Assembly: GCA_017936725.1 (NCBI GenBank) | Contig: JAGBEZ010000103.1 | Span: 1-13,976, forward strand | DNA: 13,976 bases | Source: Agathobacter sp. | GTDB taxonomy: Bacteria > Bacillota_A > Clostridia > Lachnospirales > Lachnospiraceae | Direction: 5' to 3' | Shown here: positions 1 to 7,192 of the stretch, piece after piece | How positions within the stretch are numbered: the first letter of the stretch is position 1 | How the letters are laid out: every line of letters begins with the position of its first letter | Notes under the pieces: generated by a model | The model's input: the letters and a program-made list of their open reading frames with translations, nothing else | What the model was told of the DNA's origin: nothing | Databases searched by the model: none | Translations under genes and position numbers: made by a program

Positions 1-13
1 TATAGTATAGATA

Positions 14-38
14 CAATATTATACGACATATAATATTG
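14..38. promoter_or_regulatory. Candidate PadR operator over the padR promoter
   Basis: A perfect 10-bp inverted repeat, CAATATTATA and TATAATATTG, is separated by 5 bp (CGACA). Its right arm contains a consensus -10 hexamer TATAAT at 29-34, about 55 bp before the padR start. The matching -35 region (about 6-11, TATAGA) is poor, so the promoter would be weak or need help. PadR proteins commonly bind palindromes at their own promoters, so autorepression is inferred. The repeat itself is seen directly; its AT-richness makes a chance palindrome more likely than usual. Confidence 0.5.
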
Positions 39-89
39 ATAGAAACATAATACAAGAAAACAGCAAAGGAAAAGAACAGGAGTGAGGAT

Positions 90-407
90 ATGATTTTTAA
101 CACAGGTGCAGCACTTTTGGATGCGATTGTGCTGGCGGTTGTTTCGAAAGAGGAACAGGGAACCTATGGATATAAGATTACACAAGATGTGCGACAGGTT
201 TTGGATGTGTCAGAATCTACTTTATATCCAGTACTTCGAAGGCTGCAAAAGGATGAATGTTTGGCAGTCCATGATATGGAGTATGCGGGGCGAAATCGCA
301 GATATTATAAACTGACAGAAAAAGGCGAAGCACAGCTTCGACTCTATCAGATTGAATGGAGGAATTATTCTTCGAAAATCAACATATTGTTCGAAGGAGG
401 AAGATAG
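90..407 (+). CDS. PadR-family transcriptional regulator
   Basis: This is a 105-residue cytoplasmic winged-helix DNA-binding protein of the short PadR subfamily-1 type, with no long C-terminal dimerisation domain. The N-terminal helix (GAALLDAIVLAVVSK, about 6-20) is followed by the YGYKI helix, the recognition segment with STLYPVLRRL (about 43-52) and the wing with GRNRRYYKLTEKG (about 67-79), all hallmarks of the family. The start at 90 has an AGGAG site at 78-82. The gene is followed after 2 bp by a DUF1700 gene and then a DUF4097 gene, the usual context in Firmicutes where the repressor controls membrane proteins. Regulation is probably autoregulatory through the inverted repeat at 14-38. 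The ligand or signal cannot be read from the sequence. Confidence 0.93.
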   Translation: MIFNTGAALLDAIVLAVVSKEEQGTYGYKITQDVRQVLDVSESTLYPVLRRLQKDECLAVHDMEYAGRNRRYYKLTEKGEAQLRLYQIEWRNYSSKINILFEGGR

Positions 408-409
408 TT

Positions 410-1033
410 ATGAGACGAGAAGAGTTTATGAGAGAATTAGAGTATCTCTTACGAGATATTCCAGCAAATGAAAGAGAAGATGCATTGGCATATTATGAGA
501 ATTATTTTGACGAGGCTGGTGCGGAAAATGAGCAGCAGGTGATAAAAGAGTTGGGAAGTCCAGCGTCCGTTGCAGAGAAAATCCTAGCGGATACACAGCA
601 GACACATAGAGCGGAAAACGATTCTGCTACACCTGAGAAAAAAAAGAGTATGAGCACAGGAACGAAGATACTCATCGCTGTCATCATTATACTCACATTC
701 CCACTTTGGATTGGAGTAGTAGCTGGTTTGTTTGGTGCACTTATAGGCATTATAGGCGCTGCATTTGGTATAGTAGTTGGTTTGCTTGGAGCAACCCTGG
801 GACTTCTTGCAGGAGGCATTGGACTTATTATCGCTGGAATCATGCAGGTTGCATTGTATCCGACAATCGGTTTTGCGAGTATGGGTGTTGGCGCGATTTT
901 GGCAGCCATTGGTATATTACTGGCAGTTTTGAGTGCTTGGTGCCTGGGCGTTTGGCTTCCAAAGGGCATCAAGAAGCTTGTATCTTGGATAAAAGGTTTG
1001 GTACATCGTCAGGAAGGAGGAAACGAAATATGA
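410..1033 (+). CDS. DUF1700/HAAS-domain integral membrane protein
   Basis: This is a 207-residue protein. An upstream in-frame ATG at 356 lies inside padR with no ribosome site. The ATG at 410 has AAGGAGG at 394-400 and gives the family-typical MRREEFMRELEYLL start, so it is preferred. Residues 1-65 form the charged helical HAAS/DUF1700 domain (MRELEYLL..IP..EREDAL.YYENYFDEAG and IKELGSPASVAEKI). After a polar linker, residues from about 84 on hold several hydrophobic segments very rich in glycine (G102, 106, 109, 113, 116, 120, 124, 127, 131, 135, 136, 138), then a further hydrophobic segment near 160-185 and a basic C-terminus. The family is found next to PadR regulators and is thought to act in membrane-linked signalling; the precise function is unknown. 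Its stop overlaps the next start (ATGA), implying translational coupling. Confidence 0.88.
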   Translation: MRREEFMRELEYLLRDIPANEREDALAYYENYFDEAGAENEQQVIKELGSPASVAEKILADTQQTHRAENDSATPEKKKSMSTGTKILIAVIIILTFPLWIGVVAGLFGALIGIIGAAFGIVVGLLGATLGLLAGGIGLIIAGIMQVALYPTIGFASMGVGAILAAIGILLAVLSAWCLGVWLPKGIKKLVSWIKGLVHRQEGGNEI

Positions 1034-1887
1034 AAAAATTCACAAAGATTACGTTAATTATTGCAGGAATACTTGTAGCAATTGGTTTGGTTTGTGTCAC
1101 AGTAGCATTTAGTAGGGGACTTACGACGAGAACGTTGGTGCAGTTGGCACGAGACAGTTATTTCTCCTTTGATGAAGAAGGTTTTCATTTCAGTATAGGT
1201 TCCATTGAAGAAAATGCAAATAAAGAAAACGATGGTGACAAAACCTCGAACTACGAAGTAGCAGAAAGCTTCGAGGATCTGGATATCGAATTTGGAGCAG
1301 GCGAACTAGAAGTTCGCTATGCAGATGTAGCAAACGTAGAGGTAAAAGAAACGGGCCTCTCTAACTTAAAAGTAGATGTGAAAGAAAATACTTTAGTTAT
1401 CCGTGAAAAAACAAAGGTAAATATCAATATTAACATGGATGATTTAGATGACAGAAGCTTAGTTGTTCTCATTCCAAACGGAATGAAGTTACGCGAAGTA
1501 GATATAGAAATCGGTGCTGCCAAAGCAGAACTTACAGATCTTCTCGCAGATGAGATCAGCATCACAGTAGGCGCTGGCGAAGCTGACATTTCTAACCTCA
1601 CAGCAAAGCAGTTGGAGTTAGAAGTAGGTGCTGGTGAAGCAACCGTAACACAGCTTTCTGTAGATGCATTGGATGTTGACGCTGGTCTTGGGCAGGTAAA
1701 TATAACATTGAACGGCATTCAAGAAGAATATAACTATAGCGTAGAGTGCGGTATCGGCACTGTAGTTGTGGGAGAGAACTCTTACAGTGGACTTGGAGAA
1801 GAGCAGAATGTCAGATACGAAGGCGCTACGAAAAAAATAGAAATAGACTGTGGTATTGGAAAAGTAAAAGTACAGTTTCAAAAGTAA
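1030..1887 (+). CDS. DUF4097-family membrane-anchored beta-repeat protein
   Basis: This is a 285-residue protein. The start at 1030 overlaps the preceding stop and has GAAGGAGG at 1013-1020; the longer reading frame back to 706 only runs through another gene and is rejected. Residues 1-30 are a short basic segment plus one hydrophobic helix (ITLIIAGILVAIGLVCVTV), acting as a signal anchor, so the rest is probably outside the membrane. From about residue 75 there are repeated beta-strand units with a G-A/x-G turn: at residues 89, 162, 181, 200, 219, 241 and 275. The turns from 162 to 219 are exactly 19 residues apart, as expected for stacked coils of a beta-solenoid-like DUF4097 domain. The family is described as putative adhesin or auto-transporter-like, but the role is not established. 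It is likely the output partner of the DUF1700 protein under PadR control. Confidence 0.88.
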   Translation: MKKFTKITLIIAGILVAIGLVCVTVAFSRGLTTRTLVQLARDSYFSFDEEGFHFSIGSIEENANKENDGDKTSNYEVAESFEDLDIEFGAGELEVRYADVANVEVKETGLSNLKVDVKENTLVIREKTKVNININMDDLDDRSLVVLIPNGMKLREVDIEIGAAKAELTDLLADEISITVGAGEADISNLTAKQLELEVGAGEATVTQLSVDALDVDAGLGQVNITLNGIQEEYNYSVECGIGTVVVGENSYSGLGEEQNVRYEGATKKIEIDCGIGKVKVQFQK

Positions 1888-1906
1888 GAAAATACAATGT
1901 GAATGA

Positions 1907-1935
1907 TTGAAAATAGCTACCTTTTATGAGATAAT
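1907..1935 (+). promoter_or_regulatory. Candidate sigma-A promoter of the aminopeptidase-polA operon
   Basis: TTGAAA (1907-1912), a 17-bp spacer and GATAAT (1930-1935) differ from the sigma-A consensus by one base in each box, and the spacing is ideal. Transcription would start near 1942, about 33 nt before the aminopeptidase start. The elements lie within and beside the hairpin at 1911-1950, so the hairpin could affect this promoter. This is inference from consensus only. Confidence 0.5.
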
Positions 1936-1957
1936 ATAAGGTAGCTATTTCTTATTT
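1911..1957 (+). terminator. Hairpin, probable terminator of the PadR-DUF4097 cassette
   Basis: A perfect 13-bp inverted repeat, AAATAGCTACCTT (1911-1923) and AAGGTAGCTATTT (1938-1950), has a 14-nt loop and is followed by an interrupted T-rich stretch (CTTATTTTAT). It sits 23 bp after the stop of the DUF4097 gene. The stem is strong but the T-run is imperfect. Since a good promoter overlaps it, it may instead or also be an operator. Confidence 0.6.
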
Positions 1958-1974
1958 TATGGAAAAGAGGGAAA

Positions 1975-3756
1975 ATGATGATTTCAGCGAGATTAAAAAA
2001 ATTAAGAGAAGAGATGGCGAAAAGAGACATCGCCATTTACATAGTACCTACGGCAGATTTTCATGAATCAGAATACGTAGGCGAATACTTTACTGCAAGA
2101 AGATATATGACGGGATTTACAGGCTCCGCAGGAGTCGCTGTAATTACACAGACAGAGGCAGGACTTTGGACCGATGCGAGATATTTTATCCAGGCTGCAG
2201 CGCAGCTCGAGGGTACCACGGTGACACTGTATAAGATGCACGAAGAAGGCGTACCTACCGTAGACGAATACATCGAGAAGACATTAGAAGAAGGACAGAC
2301 CCTTGGATTTGATGGGCGTGTCGTAAACTCTGCATGGGGCAAAAAATTAGAAGACATTGTAGCAGAGAAAAACGGTAAATTAGCCGTAGATGAAGACTTG
2401 GTAGACATTATATGGATAGACAGACCTGCACTATCTGCACAGCCAGTGCGTATGCTGGATGTGAAATACACAGGGAAAGGCACGGTAAACAAACTCGCAG
2501 GCATCCGTAAAGTCATGGAAGAAAAGGGCGCAGATATTCATCTTTTGACCTCCCTTTATGACATTGCATGGATTTTGAATGTGCGCGGAAATGACATTCA
2601 CTGCGTGCCAGTTGTCTTATCCTATCTGGCGATTACAAAGAGCGAATGTATCTGGTTTGTACAGGAAGAAATCCTTACAGACGAATTATCTGCATATTTA
2701 AAAGCAAATAATATAAGTACCAGACCATACAATAGCTTCTATGAATATGTAAAGACGATAGACGCAGACAATACCATTCTTATAAATCAGTCCGTGGTAA
2801 ATTACCGCATCTGCAATAGCATACCAGAAGGCGTAAAAGTGATAGACGAAGCAGACCCTTCTACACTGATGAAAGCGCAGAAAAATGAAACCGAACTTAA
2901 AAATACCAGAGAAGCACACATCAAAGACGCAGTAGCGATGTGCAAATTTATGCATTGGCTTAAAACAAACGTAGGTAAGATTCCGATGACAGAAATCTCA
3001 GCCTCCGACTATTTGGAAGAACTTCGAAAAGAGCAGGGCGCATTTGAACTAAGTTTTGATACGATTTGCGGATATGGCGAGCATGGGGCGATTATCCATT
3101 ATGCTGCTACACCAGAAACAGACGTGGAGTTAAAGCCAGAGGGGCTTCTTTTGGTCGATTCCGGCGGACAGTACCTTGAGGGAACGACGGATATTACGAG
3201 AACCTTTGCACTAGGACCAGTGACAGAAGAAATGAGAAGCAACTTTACCCGCGTGCTTCGTTCCAATCTAAACCTTGCAAATGCAAAATTCCTATATGGC
3301 TGCAGTGGTATCAACCTAGACGTTTTGGCACGTCAGCCACTTTGGGAAGCAAACTTAGATTATAAACATGGTACTGGCCATGGAGTAGGACACGTACTAA
3401 ATGTACACGAAGGACCAAATGGTTTCCATTGGGGAAGAAAAGGCTTTGCGGCAGCATTAGAAGAAGGCATGATTACGACAGATGAACCAGGTATCTATAT
3501 CGAAGGAGGCTATGGTATTCGTCTGGAAAACGAACTCGTTTGTCGCAAAGGCGAAAAGAATGCATACGGTCAGTTTATGTATTTTGAAAACCTGACCTTT
3601 GTACCATTTGACTTGGATGCAGTAGATACAAGTCAGATGAATGAAACCGAAAAAGGATATTTGAACGCATATCACAAGGCGGTATATGAAAAAATCGCAC
3701 CACGTCTGACAACGGAAGAAGCAGAGTGGTTGAAGGAATACACGAGAAGCATCTAG
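1975..3756 (+). CDS. Xaa-Pro aminopeptidase (aminopeptidase P, M24B), long form
   Basis: This 593-residue cytoplasmic metallopeptidase removes the N-terminal residue from peptides whose second residue is proline. It has the three-domain layout of the long aminopeptidase P form (about 600 residues, like eukaryotic APP1), rather than the roughly 440 residues of E. coli PepP. Two creatinase-like N-terminal domains span about 1-310 (WTDARYFIQAA near 62-73), followed by a pita-bread catalytic domain. All five metal ligands are recognisable: D395 (VDSGG), D406 (TTDITRT), H469 (HGTGHGVGH), E504 (TDEPG) and E518 (IRLENEL), so the enzyme should be active. Two adjacent ATGs (1975 and 1978) follow an AAGAGGG site; either could be used. 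There is no signal peptide. It is first in a co-directional run with polA, 32 bp downstream. Confidence 0.95.
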   Translation: MMISARLKKLREEMAKRDIAIYIVPTADFHESEYVGEYFTARRYMTGFTGSAGVAVITQTEAGLWTDARYFIQAAAQLEGTTVTLYKMHEEGVPTVDEYIEKTLEEGQTLGFDGRVVNSAWGKKLEDIVAEKNGKLAVDEDLVDIIWIDRPALSAQPVRMLDVKYTGKGTVNKLAGIRKVMEEKGADIHLLTSLYDIAWILNVRGNDIHCVPVVLSYLAITKSECIWFVQEEILTDELSAYLKANNISTRPYNSFYEYVKTIDADNTILINQSVVNYRICNSIPEGVKVIDEADPSTLMKAQKNETELKNTREAHIKDAVAMCKFMHWLKTNVGKIPMTEISASDYLEELRKEQGAFELSFDTICGYGEHGAIIHYAATPETDVELKPEGLLLVDSGGQYLEGTTDITRTFALGPVTEEMRSNFTRVLRSNLNLANAKFLYGCSGINLDVLARQPLWEANLDYKHGTGHGVGHVLNVHEGPNGFHWGRKGFAAALEEGMITTDEPGIYIEGGYGIRLENELVCRKGEKNAYGQFMYFENLTFVPFDLDAVDTSQMNETEKGYLNAYHKAVYEKIAPRLTTEEAEWLKEYTRSI

Positions 3757-3788
3757 CCACACGATGTGCCTAAATTTGGAGGTAAATT

Positions 3789-6503
3789 ATGAGCGAAAAA
3801 TTAGTCCTCATCGACGGACACAGTATTTTAAACCGAGCATTTTTTGGTTTGCCTGACCTGACGAATTCGAAAGGCTTGCACACCAATGCCGTGTATGGTT
3901 TTTTAAATATTATGTTTAAGATTTTGGAAGAAGAAAAACCAAATTATCTGGCAGTGGCCTTTGACGTGAAGGCTCCAACCTTCCGCCACAATATGTTTGA
4001 TGGATACAAAGGAACCCGTAAGCCGATGGCGGACGAGCTTCGCCAGCAGGTTCCAGTGATGAAGGATATGCTTACGAAAATGGGGGTGCCGATTGTAGAA
4101 TTACCAGGTTTCGAAGCTGATGATTTGCTAGGCACGATTTCTGTAATGGGCGAAGCACAGGGAATGGAAGTATCCATCGTTTCTGGTGACAGGGACTTAC
4201 TGCAGCTTGCAACCGAGCATGTGCAGATTCGCATCCCAAAGACCAAGAAAACAGGCACAGAAATCGAAAACTATTATGCAAAAGATGTATTAGAGCGTTA
4301 TCTCGTAACTCCAAAGGAATTTATCGATGTAAAGGCCCTTATGGGAGATGCCTCCGATAACATCCCAGGCGTTCCAGGTATTGGTGAAAAGACAGCCTCT
4401 GCGCTGATTGAGAAATACAAATCCATTGAGGAAGTGCATGCACATGCAGAGGAGGTAAAACCACCTCGCGCAGGTAAAAACATCGTGGAATATTGGGAAC
4501 AGGCAGTAATGAGCAAGGAACTCGCGACCATTATTACCAATGCGCCAGTAGCAGAAGCACCCGTTTCCTTTACCTTTGAAAAGGCTCGTTTGGAGAGTGT
4601 TGAATCGCTTTATACCGAAGAAGCCTACCTGTTATGTAAAGAATTAGAATTCAAAAACTTACTTTCAAGATTTGCCATCGATGCGCCAAAGAACAACGCT
4701 GAAGAGTACTTTGCATCAATTCGAAATCCAAAGGAAGTAGACCGTATTTTTACACAATTAAAAGGCAAAGATGTTGCATTTGCTATCGTGCCATCGGAAA
4801 ATGCAGGTGAAAATATCGAAGCAGATGGACAGATTAGTCTCTTTACGGTAGCAGAAACCAATAGTTTCGATGCATTAGCGCTTTGCTATGGAGAAGAGGA
4901 CATCTATTATATTTCCACAGGCCGTGAGATAAAGAGCAGCGACCTCATCCAAAAGATGAAAGATGCAGAGGTAAAGACATGGATTGCCATGGATTTGAAA
5001 TCTCAGCTGACACTTTTCGAATATGGAAAAAACTTTGATTATGTAAATCAGTGGGATACGTATCTAGCAGACAGAAAACGCTGTTTTGATGTTACCATCG
5101 GTGCGTATCTGCTAAATCCACTAAAGGGTGAATATCCACATGACGATATTGCCAAGGATTATGTGGGACTTATGGTTCCAACAGAAAAAGAGTTAAAGGA
5201 CGATGCCTGCAAGAAAGCCTGCTATCAGGCATATATCGCATGGAAAGCGATGCCAGTGCTTGCAGAACAGCTAAAAGAACAGGGCATGGACAAACTTTTT
5301 TATGAAGTGGAAATGCCACTGGTATTTGTCCTTTATGATATGGAACGCGAAGGCATCTGCATGGACGCAGCAGCCTTACAGGAATATGGAAGTAAACTCG
5401 AAGGCTCTATTATTGAGTTAGAAAAAAAGATTCATGAAGCAGCAGGCGAAAACTTCAATATCAACTCACCAAAGCAGCTCGGAGTCATCCTTTTTGAAAA
5501 ACTTGGGCTTCCAAATGGAAAGAAGACAAAGACTGGCTATTCTACCTCGGCAGATGTGTTGGAAAAATTAGCAGGCGAGTATCCAATCGTATCCGATATC
5601 CTGGAGTATCGTCAGCTGAGCAAACTAAAATCCACATACGCTGATGGATTACAGAACTTCGTAGAAGCCGATGGAAAAATCCATACCAGCTTCAATCAGA
5701 CTATTACCGCAACCGGGCGCCTCAGCAGTACGGAGCCAAACTTACAGAATATCCCGATTCGAATCGAACTCGGTCGACTGATACGAAAGGTTTTCCATCC
5801 AATGCCAGGCAATGTATTTGTAGACTCGGACTATTCACAGATTGAACTTCGTATCCTGGCGCATATGTCAGGCGATGAAAAACTCATCGAGGCTTACAAT
5901 AGCGGACAAGATATCCACAGTACGACAGCCTCACAGGTATTCCATGTACCATATGAAGAGGTAACACCGCTCCTGCGACGCAATGCGAAGGCGGTAAACT
6001 TTGGTATCGTATACGGCATCAGTGCCTTTGGCCTGAGCCAGGATTTGGATATCAGCAGAAAAGAAGCACAGGATTATATCGACCGCTACTTTGAAACCTA
6101 TCCAAAAATCAAAGCCTTTATCGATAATACCGTAGCAGACGCAAAAGAATCTGGAAAAACCACGACGATTTATGGACGTATCAGACCGATTCCAGAGCTA
6201 ACATCCAGCAACTTTATGCAGCGACAGTTCGGGGAGCGTGTAGCAATGAACGCGCCAATTCAGGGAACGGCCGCAGATATTATAAAGATTGCCATGATTC
6301 GTGTACATGACCGTCTGATTAAAGAGGGCTATCAGTCACGACTCATTTTACAGGTACACGATGAACTTCTCATCGAGACCAAAGAAGCAGAAAAAGATGC
6401 GGTAATCGCATTGTTAGAAGAAGAAATGCATCAGGTCGCACAGCTTTCCGTTCCACTAGAAGTCGGAACCGCATGGGGGGCAAACTGGTACGATGCACAT
6501 TAA
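3789..6503 (+). CDS. polA: DNA polymerase I
   Basis: This 904-residue enzyme removes RNA primers and fills gaps in lagging-strand synthesis and excision repair. Residues 1 to about 300 form the 5'-3' exonuclease/FLAP domain (LIDGHSIL, FEADDLLG, VSGDRDLLQL, GDASDNIPGVPGIGEKTA). A vestigial 3'-5' exonuclease domain follows at about 310-500. The polymerase domain carries motif A (DYSQIELR, D681), the O-helix motif B (RRNAKAVNFGIVYG) and motif C (LQVHDEL, D858), all intact. By eye alignment to E. coli Pol I, the four proofreading carboxylates are replaced: the D-x-E pair reads I333-V-P335, D424 becomes Q406 and D501 becomes Q480. The protein should thus lack proofreading, as in many Gram-positive Pol I enzymes. 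The start has GGAGG at 3778-3782. coaE begins 12 bp after the stop. Confidence 0.98.
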   Translation: MSEKLVLIDGHSILNRAFFGLPDLTNSKGLHTNAVYGFLNIMFKILEEEKPNYLAVAFDVKAPTFRHNMFDGYKGTRKPMADELRQQVPVMKDMLTKMGVPIVELPGFEADDLLGTISVMGEAQGMEVSIVSGDRDLLQLATEHVQIRIPKTKKTGTEIENYYAKDVLERYLVTPKEFIDVKALMGDASDNIPGVPGIGEKTASALIEKYKSIEEVHAHAEEVKPPRAGKNIVEYWEQAVMSKELATIITNAPVAEAPVSFTFEKARLESVESLYTEEAYLLCKELEFKNLLSRFAIDAPKNNAEEYFASIRNPKEVDRIFTQLKGKDVAFAIVPSENAGENIEADGQISLFTVAETNSFDALALCYGEEDIYYISTGREIKSSDLIQKMKDAEVKTWIAMDLKSQLTLFEYGKNFDYVNQWDTYLADRKRCFDVTIGAYLLNPLKGEYPHDDIAKDYVGLMVPTEKELKDDACKKACYQAYIAWKAMPVLAEQLKEQGMDKLFYEVEMPLVFVLYDMEREGICMDAAALQEYGSKLEGSIIELEKKIHEAAGENFNINSPKQLGVILFEKLGLPNGKKTKTGYSTSADVLEKLAGEYPIVSDILEYRQLSKLKSTYADGLQNFVEADGKIHTSFNQTITATGRLSSTEPNLQNIPIRIELGRLIRKVFHPMPGNVFVDSDYSQIELRILAHMSGDEKLIEAYNSGQDIHSTTASQVFHVPYEEVTPLLRRNAKAVNFGIVYGISAFGLSQDLDISRKEAQDYIDRYFETYPKIKAFIDNTVADAKESGKTTTIYGRIRPIPELTSSNFMQRQFGERVAMNAPIQGTAADIIKIAMIRVHDRLIKEGYQSRLILQVHDELLIETKEAEKDAVIALLEEEMHQVAQLSVPLEVGTAWGANWYDAH

Positions 6504-6515
6504 TATGAGGGAAAT

Positions 6516-7178
6516 ATGAGATTCATAGGAATAACAGGTGGGGTAGGCGCTGGCAAATCCGCCATCCTATCTTACCTAGCAGAAAAACCGAAAACCAATG
6601 TCCTGCTCGCAGACGAAATTGCCCATGAACTGATGGAACCAGGTACAGACTGCTATAAAAAAATCGTAGAAACCTTTGCGGGAGAGGATATTTTTGTAGA
6701 TTCTGCTCCAAAGACATTCGCCGGTGAAGGCGAAGTAACAGATGCTGTTTGTGCTGAGCAGGGTGAAACCCCATCATTTCACAGAAGCAAACTGGCCCAG
6801 GTCATTTTCTCAGATGACAAAAAGCGCGAGCAGATGAACGCCATCGTACATCCTGCAGTAAAGGACTATGTACAAAAGGTTTATGAGGAAGAAGCAAAAG
6901 AAGGACAGCTTGACCTCTTGGTTTTAGAAGCGGCACTCTTAATCGAAGAAAAATATGATGAAATTTGTGACGAACTTTGGTATATTTATACCAATGAGCC
7001 GAACCGTCGTGCGCGCCTGAAGGCATCTAGAGGCTACTCGGACGAGAAAATCGACCAGATTTTTGCAAGTCAGCTAAGCGAAGCAGAGTTTCGTGCAGCG
7101 ACAAAGGTCACGATTGACAATAACGGCGACCTAGAAGAAACATATCGCCAGATAGAAGCGGCATTAAGCAATTATTAG
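6516..7178 (+). CDS. coaE: Dephospho-CoA kinase
   Basis: This cytoplasmic enzyme phosphorylates the 3'-hydroxyl of dephospho-CoA with ATP, the last step of coenzyme A synthesis. In its 220 residues the Walker A loop GGVGAGKS lies at 8-15, ADEIAHELMEPG at 32-43, the HRSKLAQVIFSD helix at 89-100, NAIVHPAV at 109-116, a lid-region RRARLKASRGYS at 164-175 and TIDNNGDLEETY at 199-210. Compared with the usual core of about 200 residues, residues 61-88 look like an acidic/polar insertion between the FAGEDIF and HRSKL segments. The insertion contains a second TFAGE copy (67-71; the first is at 53-57). The start is preceded by a GAGGG site. The link polA-coaE-walJ is a common clostridial arrangement. 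Confidence 0.95.
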   Translation: MRFIGITGGVGAGKSAILSYLAEKPKTNVLLADEIAHELMEPGTDCYKKIVETFAGEDIFVDSAPKTFAGEGEVTDAVCAEQGETPSFHRSKLAQVIFSDDKKREQMNAIVHPAVKDYVQKVYEEEAKEGQLDLLVLEAALLIEEKYDEICDELWYIYTNEPNRRARLKASRGYSDEKIDQIFASQLSEAEFRAATKVTIDNNGDLEETYRQIEAALSNY

Positions 7179-7192
7179 AAAGAGATAGAAAC

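Noticed and set aside
706..1029. Long N-terminal extension of the DUF4097 frame
   Set aside because: It overlaps the well-supported DUF1700 gene in another frame, gives a Trp/Arg/Cys-rich sequence unlike a protein domain, and has no ribosome site. The ATG at 1030 has one.
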